64,000 nt of DNA from Atopobiaceae bacterium (GCA_022655215.1 JALCUE010000003.1:62001-126000); one strand, 5' to 3'. Shown: positions 8,398-17,633, numbered from the stretch's first letter. Notes: generated from the sequence alone by a model not told the origin. Numbers and translations are program-made.

Positions 8398-10191
8398 CTA
8401 CCTGCCCTCTATGGAGTCCAGGCCGAGGAGGGCCGCCCCGATGGCACCGCAGAGCTGCGAGTCCTCGTGCGTGGCCACAGGTGAGCCCAGCACGTCCCCC
8501 AGGGCCGCCACCACGCCGTCGTTGTTGGCGACGCCGCCGGTCATGAGGTACGCGGGCTCGGCGTGGACGCGCTTGGCCAACGCCGCGGTCTTGCTCGCCA
8601 CGGACATGTCCAGGCCGTGGATGATGTCGGCGATGGGGGTGTCGTCGGCCACGAGCGAGACGACCTCGCTCTCGGCGAACACGGTGCACATGTTGGAGAT
8701 GCGCACCTCGTGCTTCCAATCCAGGCCGCAGCGGCAGAACTCGTCAAGCGGCATCTCCATGGTGCGGGCCATCATCTCGAGGAAGCGCCCCGTGCCGGCC
8801 GCGCACTTGTCGTTCATCACGAAGTTCACGACGGATCCGTCCTCGGCGAGGTGGATCACCTTGGAGTCCTGGCCGCCGATGTCTATGACCGTGCGTGCGT
8901 CGGGGGCGAGGAAGTGGGCGCCGGCCGCGTGGCAGGTTATCTCGGTGATGGTGGCGTCCATGTCCGGGATGGCGTCGCGTCCGTAGCCGGTGGCCACGCG
9001 CAGCGCCAGGTCATGCTCGGTGAGGCCGGCCTTCTCCAACACGCACTCCACGGCCTTGGTCGCGCCCGCTGTGGCGCGTGCCCCCGTGGCGACGATCACC
9101 GAGGCCACGATGCGGTCCCGGCCGTCCATGATGACGGCGTCGGTGGTGGTGGAACCCGAGTCCACGCCCATCACGTAGGTGTGCCCGTCGTCCGAGCCCT
9201 TGCGCAGGGGGAGGTGTCCGCCGGCGACGCCACGCAGCGTCTCGTCGAACGCCTTGAGGCGCGTGCGCAGCTGGCCCGCGCTCTGGGACGTGCCGTCCGT
9301 CTCCACCTTCAACATGGGTATGTCGGCCTCCTTGGCAGCCTCGGCGTACTCGAAGCCATAGTAGTCACAGAACTTCATGGTGTGATAGATGACGCCCTTC
9401 TGGCCGGGGGCCCCGAGCAGGGACCTCCTGCCGGAGACGTCGTTCATCCGCATGCACGGCAGCTGGTCGAGCAACACGGGCGCGTACCAGTCGAGGAACG
9501 TGTCGAGGGACGTGGGAGCCTCGTCCTGCCCCACCTCGCATGCGTCGCAGGCAGCACGCTCGTCGACGTCGCGAGGCGCGCGGCCCAGCTCGGGCGGCGG
9601 TGCCGTGACGAGGCGCCCTCCCGTGCAGGTGACGTTCTCGAGCGGCAGCGTCATCTCCGCGGAGGTCGTCTCGAGCAGCGACGCCGGTGCGTGGGCCCCC
9701 ACGACGCTCACGCGGTCGTCCCGTCTGCGGGGGATCTCGGGGAAGGCGGCCACGGCGCGGCCGATGTCGAAGGGGGTGCCCGTGTGCTCGGCATAGGCCT
9801 CCGAGAGGCGCGCGAGCTCGCGGCGGAAGCGCTTGGTCTCGGCGGGACCTCCCTTGTGGGGAAGGTCGACCATCCAGAGGAAGTCGAGCACGTCGGCGTC
9901 GGCCAGCACGTCGTAGACGCGCCTGATGACGTCGCAGCAGCTGGTGAGCACCACGGCGTGGACGTCGGGCCTCATCGCGAACGAGAGGAGTGACTTGCCG
10001 TAGCCGCAGAGGTTGGGGTGTGCCAGACGGTCGGCCTCCTCGAACGAGCCCGCCTCGAAGGTGACCGGGCGCACGTCGGCTCCCAGGCCTGCGAGGAGCT
10101 CCGCCGGCACGTACTTGCAGGGATAGTAGATGACCTCGCGTCCGCCCGTGGTCCTCTCGGCCGTGGACGTCGCATCCGTCTCGTCGCTCAT
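8398..10191 (-). CDS. Fusion of 2-hydroxyacyl-CoA dehydratase-like domain with its ATP-dependent activator
   Basis: A 597-residue two-domain protein. Residues about 18-315 resemble a 2-hydroxyacyl-CoA dehydratase subunit (HgdB/YjiM type), with Cys in PCKYVPAEL, LCGYGKS, SCCDVIRR, PCMRM and FCDYYGFEY. Residues about 335-597 are an HgdC/BadF-type activator: GVDSGSTTTDAV phosphate loop, GGQDSKV, and the two cluster cysteines in NDKCAAGTGRF and NMCTVFAESEV. Activators use ATP to push one low-potential electron into the dehydratase or a double-cubane protein. Fusion fixes the 1:1 pairing that is usually two genes. Its start overlaps the upstream partner by ATGA. Confidence 0.85.
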   Translation of the reverse strand: MSDETDATSTAERTTGGREVIYYPCKYVPAELLAGLGADVRPVTFEAGSFEEADRLAHPNLCGYGKSLLSFAMRPDVHAVVLTSCCDVIRRVYDVLADADVLDFLWMVDLPHKGGPAETKRFRRELARLSEAYAEHTGTPFDIGRAVAAFPEIPRRRDDRVSVVGAHAPASLLETTSAEMTLPLENVTCTGGRLVTAPPPELGRAPRDVDERAACDACEVGQDEAPTSLDTFLDWYAPVLLDQLPCMRMNDVSGRRSLLGAPGQKGVIYHTMKFCDYYGFEYAEAAKEADIPMLKVETDGTSQSAGQLRTRLKAFDETLRGVAGGHLPLRKGSDDGHTYVMGVDSGSTTTDAVIMDGRDRIVASVIVATGARATAGATKAVECVLEKAGLTEHDLALRVATGYGRDAIPDMDATITEITCHAAGAHFLAPDARTVIDIGGQDSKVIHLAEDGSVVNFVMNDKCAAGTGRFLEMMARTMEMPLDEFCRCGLDWKHEVRISNMCTVFAESEVVSLVADDTPIADIIHGLDMSVASKTAALAKRVHAEPAYLMTGGVANNDGVVAALGDVLGSPVATHEDSQLCGAIGAALLGLDSIEGR

Positions 10192-11507
10192 GCGCCCGCC
10201 TCCTCTGCACGCTGGGCCTGGAGCATCTCGATGAAGGCCCCCATGCGGGTGGCCACCTGGCCGTCGGGGCAGTTGGCGCGGTTGCAGCCGTCGCCGTCGA
10301 GCACCAGCGTGGGGAAGCCCGCGGCCTCCAGGTCACGCTTCATGAGCTGGGAGGCGCCCAGGGTCTCCTTGCAGCCCCAGTGGCAGAACACCACGACGCC
10401 GTCGGCCTGCGTGCGCTCCGCCAGCTCGCGGATGCGGTCGATGCGACGCGTGGCGGGACCGTTGAACGAGTTCCTCACGAGACGCTCGGCCATGGCCTCG
10501 AACGGGTGGTCCGGCCCATAGCTCCAGCCGTCGAGGCTCACCTGGGCGAACCCCATGTCCGAGGCGATGATCTGCGCGGTCTCGGTCCTGTCCAGGACCT
10601 TCTGAAGGGGCACGGAGAAGTATGGGGCCGCGTGAACCCACACCAGCGAGAGACCGTCGTAGCGGCGGGCGGACTTGTAGTCCTCCTCCATCTGGTGGAC
10701 CATGCGTTCGGCGTCGGGCAGGCCCAACATGAGGAAGAGGGCGAGCGCCTGCTGCATCTCGAGGCCCATGTCGTTGGCGAGGTATCGTCCATGGCGTAAG
10801 GGGAGCGTGCGCACCATGGCGTCGAGCGTCGCCTGGCTTCGCGTCACGTACTCCTTGAGCACGTCGAGGTCGAGCCTGCGGCCGAACGTCTCCTCGGTCA
10901 CGTGGGCGAGCTCGCGAAGCTGGTCTGCCACGTAGCGGATCGAATCGTCACCCTGCTCGTAGGGCACGTCCACGTAGACGTGCTCGGAGCCCAGGCTCTT
11001 GGCGAGCCACTTGAACGTGATGTTGTTGGCGTCGCAGGCGACGGAGGCGTTGGCGATGAGATGCGGCTTGACGAGCACGCCCGTCTCGGCCGCCCCGATG
11101 AGGATCTTGTGGAACGAGCAGTACGTCTCGGGCACGCCGCGCTGCTCGGCCGCGGCGACGAAGCCCGCCTCGGAGCGCGCGCCGGTGAGGAAGTCCGAGA
11201 TGGCCTCGGCCATGACCGGCTTGAGGCCCATGGCGTGGAAGATCTCGTTGGGCAGGAAGATCGAGGTGATGACGGCGTTGTCGGGGTCCTCGAGCGCGTC
11301 GGTCACGCCTTCCAAGGCGAGGCGGGCACCGATGTTACCCGAGGGCAGCTCCCCGCGGTCGGGGAGGTGTCGGGTCTGCCAGCGTTTGATCTGGAACGCC
11401 ATGGTGAGCCAGAAACGCGCCGTGTCGGGGTCCGTCTCGTCGATCCCGTCCATGATGGAACCGAACCGGTCGAGGATCCTTATGCCGGGCTTGGTGTCGT
11501 CCGCCAC
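10188..11507 (-). CDS. 2-hydroxyacyl-CoA dehydratase-family protein with six cysteines
   Basis: A 439-residue HgdB-like protein. It contains exactly six cysteines, all in conserved-looking spots: YCSFHK, ACDANN, FCHWGCK and DGDGCNRANC. Six cysteines could hold one [4Fe-4S] plus extra ligands, or the [8Fe-9S] double-cubane cluster known from DCCP proteins, which are relatives of this family. It starts with GTG overlapping the stop of the peptidase gene, with GGAGGCAGG upstream, and is coupled to the fused activator downstream. The substrate is unknown; the absence of a nearby CoA-transferase argues against simple hydroxyacyl-CoA dehydration. Confidence 0.82.
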   Translation of the reverse strand: MADDTKPGIRILDRFGSIMDGIDETDPDTARFWLTMAFQIKRWQTRHLPDRGELPSGNIGARLALEGVTDALEDPDNAVITSIFLPNEIFHAMGLKPVMAEAISDFLTGARSEAGFVAAAEQRGVPETYCSFHKILIGAAETGVLVKPHLIANASVACDANNITFKWLAKSLGSEHVYVDVPYEQGDDSIRYVADQLRELAHVTEETFGRRLDLDVLKEYVTRSQATLDAMVRTLPLRHGRYLANDMGLEMQQALALFLMLGLPDAERMVHQMEEDYKSARRYDGLSLVWVHAAPYFSVPLQKVLDRTETAQIIASDMGFAQVSLDGWSYGPDHPFEAMAERLVRNSFNGPATRRIDRIRELAERTQADGVVVFCHWGCKETLGASQLMKRDLEAAGFPTLVLDGDGCNRANCPDGQVATRMGAFIEMLQAQRAEEAGA

Positions 11508-14473
11508 TAGTGCCTGCCTCCCTTGGTGGACTCTCCCATGAGGTCGATGACCTCGAGGTCCGCGTGGGATGCCTCTATGACGTCACGTCCCCCGAACACG
11601 CAGGTGCCGTGGTTGGCCGCCATGTCCGCGAGGACGGCGGCGCAGGAGCGGACGGAGTCCGGGGTGGCGGAGAGGATCTGCTCGCGCACGGTGTGACGCC
11701 AGTCGGCGGGCCTGCCGGCATACCTCAGCCCGTCCTGCCTGCGTGCCAGCGCGCGGGGCTTCAGGGGCGCGTCCATCCCGGCGACGGCCGAGACGACGTA
11801 GCCCTCGAACTCCTCGGGCGTGGGGTCCCAGGCGTCGAGCCAGGTCGCGGCGGCCTCGAAGCGGCTGAGTGTGGGGTCCACCGCGGGGTCCCTGAACGAA
11901 TAGAACTGCAGCATGGAGAGGGGAGTGCAGCGGAAGCCGCAGCCATAGGCGCCTCCGAGCACGCGCACCTCGTTCCAGAGATAGTCGAACGAGAGCGCAC
12001 GGCCACCGACGAGCCACGAGCCGGACTGGTCCACGCCCGCGGGGACGCCGTCCATGCCCTCGGAGGCGAAGCAGACGTCGGCGGGGACCACGAAGGCCTC
12101 GTCCAGGACCTTGGGCTCGGGCACCTCGAGCAGGTCGCCGGCGAGCTGCTCGTCGCGGAGGCCCAGCGTGGAGCCGGCCTCCCAGAAGCGCTCGCGATCC
12201 GTCGCGCCACCGACGAAGCTCACCTCGACGTTGTCCGTGCAGAAGATGCGGCCGGCCAGGTTGTAGAGGATCTCGCAGAGGGCCTGGAAGCGGCCGTCGT
12301 AGGTGTCGAGCAGATGGCACAGGAAGCGGTAGAAGTCGATGCCCGCCATCCTCTGCATCACGAGCGCGGGCGCGGAGTGGTAGGAGGCCTCGCGTGCGAG
12401 GGCCTGGACGTGGCCGGAGGAGATGAACGACTGCTCCATGGACACGCGCTGCTGCACGAGGATGTCGCGGATGCGGTCGTGGTCGGCGAAGACGGTGGAG
12501 CCCCACACCTCGGCGGGGATGCTCGCGAGCTCCTCGACGCGCTCGCTGATGGCGCTCGCCCCCGCCACGAGCTTGGGCCTGGCGGCCGACTCGTCGCGCC
12601 AGTCACCGTAGGTCTCCACGGAGAAGGACAGCGCGCCGAGGTTCGCCTCGGTGAGGGTGTCGAGCTCGAGGGCGGTGTGGCGCTGCGTGTCGAGGTGGCC
12701 GAGAAGCGTGCAGAGCACGCTCACGTACGGCAGCTCGGCCCAGCTCACGCGGTCGAGGTCGAAGTAGTGGTAGACGTAGTCGATGTGGTGCGTGGGCAGC
12801 TCGTATGCGACGCAGGGGAGCGGTGAGTCGACCCTTCGGGCCACGGGCTCCGCGGCTGCCTCTCCGACGTCGGCCACGCTCAGGCGCGGGAGGGTGGCCA
12901 GCCCGGCGGCGGTGTCGGGGGCGGCCTGCTCGGCATGGAGGGCGCGGGCCTCCTCGGCCACGGCGGTCCTCTCGGATGCGTCCATCGAGGCGAGCCTCTC
13001 GGCGAGACGTGCGGCCTCGTCGTCGTCCCTCTCGCCCGGCACGAGGTCCACCAGGGCGGAGTGGGGGCAGTCAACGGTCATCTCGCGGAGAAGGCCCTCG
13101 AAGTAGCCGTCGTCGATGCCATCGCGCATGTGGGAGAAGGCGTCCTCGTAGCGCAGGAACGACGTCGCGTCCGCGTCGTCGTACAGCCAGCCGGACAGCG
13201 CCGCGATCGAGAGACCGATGCCGTCGGGATAGCCCCAGTCGCCCTCGCGGAGGTTGAACTCCGCCTGTGCGAGCGAGCTGTCGAGGTTGTCATGGCCGAC
13301 GCCCCTCTCGGCAAGCTCGGAGCAGGTGCGCTCGACCAGCGCGCGGAACTCGTCGGCCACGCCGGCGTGCGCGCCCCTGAGCTGGAACACGACCATGGGC
13401 TGGAGCAGACCGTCGAGCAGGTAGCCGTCCATGTCGTCGCCCAGACCCGCATCGAGCACCGCCCTCTTGAGCGGCGCCTCGTTCGAGCCCACCAGGGCGT
13501 CGAGCAGGACGTCGGCCGCGAGCACGCGCTCGCGCTGGCTCGAGGTGGCGAAGACGTAGGCGAGGCCGACCTCGGCGTTCTCGGGGGCCGTCTCCATCCG
13601 CACCGTGGTGGCGGGAGCGGCCACGGGGGCCTGGAGCGGCAGCGCGTTGGGGGCCGCCGCGCCTCGGTCGGTCGCCTGGGCGAAGCGCTCGTCGAGCAGC
13701 GACAGCATGTGGTCGATGGGCAGGTCGCCATAGAGCGTGACGTAGGCGTTGTCCAGCCGGTAATGGCGGGAGTAGGTGTCGATGAAGCCGTCGTAGTCGA
13801 GCTCGGGGATGGCCGACGGGAGGCCGCCGCTCTCGAAGCGATAGGGGCTGTCGGGGAACAGCGAGCGGTTGAGCCCGCAGAAGAGGACCTCGTCGGGATC
13901 GGACAGCGCGCCCTTCATCTCGTTGAACACCACGCCGTTGTGCGTGAGCGTCCGGCTGTCCTCATCGAGCTCGTAGTGCCAGCCCTCCTGCTCGAAGATG
14001 CGCGGGCGCGACAGGATGGCGGGGTGGAGCACCGCGTCGAGGTAGACGTCCATGAGGTTCTCGAGGTCGTGGAGGTTGGTGGACGAGACGGGATACATGG
14101 TCTTGTCGGGGAAGGTGAGGGCGTTCAGGAACGTCTGCATGCTGGTCTTGAGCAGGTTGACGAACGGCTCCTTCACCGGGTAGCGGTTGCTTCCGCACAG
14201 CACCGAGTGCTCGAGGATGTGGAAGACGCCGGTGTCGTTGGCGGGAGGGGTCTTGAACGCGATCGAGAAGGAGCGGTTCTCGTCCGCGCAGGCGAGCCAC
14301 AGGAGACGGGCGCCGCTTCCTTGATGGCGCATGACGTACGCGCAGCCGTCCATCTCAGGAACCGTCTGTGCCGACTCCACCACGAATCCCTCGTGGACGG
14401 TACCCTCCGCCATGGTGGCGGAAGGGGTCGAGAAGGCCCCGTCTGCCGGCTCGCGCCGCGTCTCATCGCTCAT
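11507..14473 (-). CDS. M16C (insulinase/PreP-type) zinc peptidase
   Basis: A 988-residue protein. The inverted zinc motif HILEH lies at residues 85-89, followed by LCGSNRYPVKEPF and NALTFPDKTMYPVSSTN, the pattern of presequence-protease (PreP/M16C) enzymes that degrade unfolded peptides in a closed chamber. Full length matches the family (about 970-1000). No signal peptide is seen, so it is probably cytoplasmic and clears peptide fragments. The start at 14473 has GAGAGG upstream; an in-frame ATG at 14488 is less well placed. A TACAAT box at 14525-14530 on the minus strand is the likely -10. Its end overlaps the dehydratase-like gene. Confidence 0.88.
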   Translation of the reverse strand: MSDETRREPADGAFSTPSATMAEGTVHEGFVVESAQTVPEMDGCAYVMRHQGSGARLLWLACADENRSFSIAFKTPPANDTGVFHILEHSVLCGSNRYPVKEPFVNLLKTSMQTFLNALTFPDKTMYPVSSTNLHDLENLMDVYLDAVLHPAILSRPRIFEQEGWHYELDEDSRTLTHNGVVFNEMKGALSDPDEVLFCGLNRSLFPDSPYRFESGGLPSAIPELDYDGFIDTYSRHYRLDNAYVTLYGDLPIDHMLSLLDERFAQATDRGAAAPNALPLQAPVAAPATTVRMETAPENAEVGLAYVFATSSQRERVLAADVLLDALVGSNEAPLKRAVLDAGLGDDMDGYLLDGLLQPMVVFQLRGAHAGVADEFRALVERTCSELAERGVGHDNLDSSLAQAEFNLREGDWGYPDGIGLSIAALSGWLYDDADATSFLRYEDAFSHMRDGIDDGYFEGLLREMTVDCPHSALVDLVPGERDDDEAARLAERLASMDASERTAVAEEARALHAEQAAPDTAAGLATLPRLSVADVGEAAAEPVARRVDSPLPCVAYELPTHHIDYVYHYFDLDRVSWAELPYVSVLCTLLGHLDTQRHTALELDTLTEANLGALSFSVETYGDWRDESAARPKLVAGASAISERVEELASIPAEVWGSTVFADHDRIRDILVQQRVSMEQSFISSGHVQALAREASYHSAPALVMQRMAGIDFYRFLCHLLDTYDGRFQALCEILYNLAGRIFCTDNVEVSFVGGATDRERFWEAGSTLGLRDEQLAGDLLEVPEPKVLDEAFVVPADVCFASEGMDGVPAGVDQSGSWLVGGRALSFDYLWNEVRVLGGAYGCGFRCTPLSMLQFYSFRDPAVDPTLSRFEAAATWLDAWDPTPEEFEGYVVSAVAGMDAPLKPRALARRQDGLRYAGRPADWRHTVREQILSATPDSVRSCAAVLADMAANHGTCVFGGRDVIEASHADLEVIDLMGESTKGGRH

Positions 14474-14644
14474 GTGTTCGCCTCTCATGTTCGCCCGTCT
14501 CGCGGGCCGGTGCTTTTCCGCATGATTGTACCCCGTGGCGCGGAGGGGCTGTCGCGTGCGAGAGGTTACACTGGGCACCATGCGCCGGCCGTGGGGGTCG
14601 GCCTGATCGCGATGGGGGTCGGCGTGTCAGAGGTGGAGGGTTCC

Positions 14645-15571
14645 ATGGACGTGACGCCCGCGAAGGCGGGGGTGACCCCGGAGCGGCAGGAGAGGCATCG
14701 CAAGCTCGTGCATGGCGTCATCTGCACCGTCGCCGGCGGCATCTGCTGGGGCTTCTCGGGAACCTGCGCGAAGTTCCTCATGGAGACCTATGCGGTTGAC
14801 CCCGTCTGGCTCGTCTGCGTGCGCGAGCTCGGATCGTTCCCCCTGTTCCTGATCGCGGCGTTCCTCACCAACCGGGAGGGTCTGGTCGGCGCGGTCAGCT
14901 CGCGCGAGGGTCGCGTCGAGATCCTCAAGACCGCCGTGTTCGCCATCCTCCTCTCGCAGGTGGGCTATCTCGAGTCGATCGACTGGACCAACTCGGCCAC
15001 GGCGACGGTGCTCCAGAGCCTGAACCTCCTGCTCGTGCTCGGCTACGTGTGCGTGAGGAAGCACCGGCGTCCGCGCAAGCGCGAGATGCTCGGGATCGCC
15101 CTCGCCCTCGCGGGGACCTACCTCATCGCCACCGGGGGGAATCCCGGCCAGCTGCAGCTTCCCATCGAGGGGATAGGCTGGTCCGCCGTCATGGTGCTGG
15201 CCGCCGCCCTGCTCGCCATCGTCCCCGCCAAGGCGCTCGCCCGGTGGGGAAGCTTCGTGGTGAACGGCTATGCCATGCTCGTCTCCGGCGTCATCCTCGC
15301 CGCCTTCACGCGTCCCTGGGATTCCATGCCCGCGCTCGACATGGTCGGTTGGGCATGGGTCGCCGCCATCATAGTGGTGGGGACCTTCGGGGCGTACGCC
15401 CTGTTCCTCCAGGGGGTCAAGGAGGTCGGCGCGCTGAAGGCCAACCTCCTGGGGATATCCGAGCCGGTCACGGCCACCATCCTGTCCGTGCTGTGGATGG
15501 GCGCGTCGTTCTCGCCCCTCGAGCTCGTGGGGTTCGTGTTGGTGTTCGTGATGGTGTACCTCACGGTCTGA
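14645..15571 (+). CDS. EamA/DMT-family membrane transporter
   Basis: A 308-residue protein with about ten hydrophobic helices in two halves, beginning with GGICWGFSGTCAKF (first EamA repeat) and with a second repeat from about residue 165 (GWSAVMVLAAALLAIV). EPVTATILSVLWMG near 280 is the typical motif of the second half. These carriers export or import metabolites such as amino acids. GGAGGG precedes ATG 14645, and TACACT at 14567-14572 is a plausible -10. It runs divergently from the peptidase. The substrate cannot be told from sequence. Confidence 0.85.
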   Translation: MDVTPAKAGVTPERQERHRKLVHGVICTVAGGICWGFSGTCAKFLMETYAVDPVWLVCVRELGSFPLFLIAAFLTNREGLVGAVSSREGRVEILKTAVFAILLSQVGYLESIDWTNSATATVLQSLNLLLVLGYVCVRKHRRPRKREMLGIALALAGTYLIATGGNPGQLQLPIEGIGWSAVMVLAAALLAIVPAKALARWGSFVVNGYAMLVSGVILAAFTRPWDSMPALDMVGWAWVAAIIVVGTFGAYALFLQGVKEVGALKANLLGISEPVTATILSVLWMGASFSPLELVGFVLVFVMVYLTV

Positions 15572-15639
15572 CCGACCTGCGTGCGACCGACCTGCGTGCG
15601 ACCGTCCCGCGCGCGACTGACCTGCGCGACCGACCCTGG
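15570..15639. repeat. 15-bp tandem repeat at the EamA stop codon
   Basis: The unit GACCGACCTGCGTGC occurs twice exactly (15570-15584, 15585-15599), followed by a degenerate copy (15600-15614), a 13-nt copy (15615-15627) and a partial copy. It begins on the last two bases of the EamA stop codon. Confidence 0.8.
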
Positions 15640-15656
15640 TGTCTCGCGGCGCAAAG

Positions 15657-15690
15657 GGGACCGCCGCCCAGGGGTGGAGGCGACGGTCCC
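15657..15690. terminator. Candidate terminator between convergent EamA and stress-protein genes
   Basis: GGGACCG (15657-15663) pairs with CGGTCCC (15684-15690), and inner CGCC/GGCG extends the stem after one mismatch. There is no strong T-run. Confidence 0.5.
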
Positions 15691-15743
15691 GCAGGAGGGG
15701 TCACATATGTATGCGCGTGCGCGCGCCGGCGAGGGCGGCCCCG

Positions 15744-16193
15744 CTACTTCACGACGAGGATGTCGCAGGGGGAGTTGCGCAGCAGATACGTGGAGATCGA
15801 TCCGAGAAGCGCGTACTTGATCGACGAGAGGCCGCGTGCCCCGCAGATGACGAGGTCGGGCTCGACGAGATCGAGCATCTCCTCCTTGAGCGTCTCGCGG
15901 ATGCGGCCGGTCTTGACGAGGACCTCTACCTTCTTGATCTGTGGCTCGGCCTGGGCCTTCTTGACGCCGTCCTCTATGGACTCGCGGAAGGCCTTCTCGA
16001 GGCCGGGGATGAGGTCGACCGGATAGGTCCCGGCTGTCTCGAGCGCGGTGGAGTCGATGACGTGGCCGATGGTGAGCTCGGCGTTGTTGTTCGCCGCCAC
16101 GATGATCGCGCGGTCGAGCACCTTGTCCTGCTCCTCCGTGCCATCTAGCGAGACGAACACCTTGTCGTATCCCAGGTCCTGGTAAGTGGTCAT
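15744..16193 (-). CDS. Universal stress protein (UspA family)
   Basis: A 149-residue single-domain Usp. The ATP-binding loop is GARGLSSIKYALLGSISTYLL near 119-139 and it ends SPCDILVVK, the usual Usp terminus. The N-terminus reads DKVFVSLDGTEEQDKVLDRA. Such proteins bind nucleotide and promote survival under starvation or energy stress. ATG 16193 is preceded by AGGGGAGG; a longer frame upstream lacks a good ribosome site. It is monocistronic and divergent from uppP. Confidence 0.9.
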   Translation of the reverse strand: MTTYQDLGYDKVFVSLDGTEEQDKVLDRAIIVAANNNAELTIGHVIDSTALETAGTYPVDLIPGLEKAFRESIEDGVKKAQAEPQIKKVEVLVKTGRIRETLKEEMLDLVEPDLVICGARGLSSIKYALLGSISTYLLRNSPCDILVVK

Positions 16194-16463
16194 GATGATT
16201 CCTCCCCTTATGGGTCCTGCGGGACTTACCCGCTTGTGGGGGGTGTACCCAATTGCCGATACCAGTCGACGTTCGCGTCCGCAGACGTCGGGTGGACGGT
16301 CGTGGCCCCTGCGTGGGTGCGCGTGGGACCACGACGCGCCGATAACGATTTCGTAAGGCTTGCCCATGGAGGGACGACGCTCCCGCCCCTTGCGCCATCA
16401 TGGGAGGAACGCCGCGTCGACGGACGTGCGCCGAATCCACCAGAACCTGTCAGGAGGACCCGC

Positions 16464-17408
16464 TTGAACCTCATCGAGATGCTCAAGGCCGCGCTCTACG
16501 GCCTCGTCGAAGGCATAACCGAATGGCTCCCCATCTCCTCGACCGGGCACATGCTGCTGCTCAAGCAGTTCGTCGCCATGGACGTGACCGATGACTTCTG
16601 GAACATGTTCCTCGTCGTCATCCAACTCGGCGCCATCCTCGCGGTCCTCGTGCTCTTCTTCTTCCAGCTGAATCCGTTCAGTCGCAGGAAGTCGGCGGAT
16701 GAGCGCCGCTCGACCTGGACGCTGTGGGCCAAGATCATCGTGGCATGCCTTCCCGCCGCCGTCATCGGGATCCCGCTGTCCGACTGGATGGACGAGCATT
16801 TCGGCAGCCCGTTCGTGATCGCGACGGCCCTCATCGTCTACGGCGTCGCCTTCATCGTCATCGAGACGGCGCGCGAGAGGCGCGCTCGCGAGCTCGCCTC
16901 CTCCGGCGCGCTTGCCAGCTCGGCGCCCTCCGGCGGACGCCACTTCGCCAGGCCCGACGTCTCCACCATGAGCGCGACCGAGCTCGCCGACGCCGAGGCT
17001 CCCGTCCAGGACCTCGACCACCTCGATTGGCGCCGCGCCATCGGTATCGGCTGCTTTCAGGTGCTCTCGCTCGTCCCCGGCACGTCACGCTCCGGCTCCA
17101 CCATCATCGGCGGCCTTCTCCTGGGCTGCTCCCGCACCGCGGTGGCCGAGTTCACGTTCTACCTCGCCGTTCCCGTCATGTTCGGGGCGAGCGGCCTCAA
17201 GCTCGTGAAGTACTTCGTCAAGGGCAACACGTTCACCTCGAACGAGGCGATGGTGCTGGTGGTCGGCTGCGTCGTGGCGTTCCTGGTCTCGCTTGCGGTC
17301 ATCCGCTTCCTCATGGGCTTCGTGAAGAAGCACAACTTCAAGCCGTTCGGCTGGTATCGCATCGCCCTGGGCATCGTCGTGATCGCCTACTTCGCCCTCG
17401 CGGCGTAG
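16464..17408 (+). CDS. uppP: Undecaprenyl-diphosphatase UppP/BacA
   Basis: A 314-residue integral membrane phosphatase that recycles undecaprenyl pyrophosphate to the monophosphate carrier for peptidoglycan synthesis and can give bacitracin resistance. It has both signature segments: GLVEGITEWLPISSTGH near residue 13 and LVPGTSRSGSTIIGGLL near 205. A hydrophilic insert of about 55 residues (about 135-190) makes it longer than usual (265-290). The start is TTG, chosen because AGGAGG lies 6 bases upstream. Polar insert composition (many Ala, Ser, Arg) suggests a cytoplasmic loop. Confidence 0.92.
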   Translation: MNLIEMLKAALYGLVEGITEWLPISSTGHMLLLKQFVAMDVTDDFWNMFLVVIQLGAILAVLVLFFFQLNPFSRRKSADERRSTWTLWAKIIVACLPAAVIGIPLSDWMDEHFGSPFVIATALIVYGVAFIVIETARERRARELASSGALASSAPSGGRHFARPDVSTMSATELADAEAPVQDLDHLDWRRAIGIGCFQVLSLVPGTSRSGSTIIGGLLLGCSRTAVAEFTFYLAVPVMFGASGLKLVKYFVKGNTFTSNEAMVLVVGCVVAFLVSLAVIRFLMGFVKKHNFKPFGWYRIALGIVVIAYFALAA

Positions 17409-17436
17409 TCCCCTCCGGCGGAGGAGCCCCGCGGTA

Positions 17437-17495
17437 TCACTAACCGTTCGATTCCGGTCCCGCGACGTCACTAACCGGTTGATTCTGGACCCGCG
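17437..17495. repeat. Two tandem 28-bp direct repeats downstream of uppP
   Basis: Copies at 17437-17464 and 17468-17495 both begin TCACTAACCG and end CCCGCG, with about 4 mismatches and a period of 31 bp. Function unknown. Confidence 0.65.
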
Positions 17496-17500
17496 GCCGT

Positions 17501-17633
17501 CGAAATCGCGTCGAGTGTACGAATATACGGGTGGTTTGCGAGTGGTCTCTCTCGGACCCGATGCGTCTACCTGCGGCTCCACGAAATGACATAAGCGTTC
17601 GAACCGAAAAATCGTACATTCGACGCGATTTCG
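17501..17633. repeat. Intergenic element bounded by a 22-bp inverted repeat
   Basis: CGAAATCGCGTCGAGTGTAC (17501-17520, extended by GA) is repeated in inverse at 17612-17633 with one mismatch. About 90 bp lie between the arms. The 304-bp gap 17409-17712 between convergent uppP and a dehydrogenase gene holds this element, the tandem repeat just before it, and no gene. Confidence 0.75.

Noticed and set aside
17446-17460. tRNA-like T-arm (GTTCGATTCC) downstream of uppP
   Set aside because: The stem does not pair properly and there is no acceptor or anticodon stem around it. It is part of the direct repeat.
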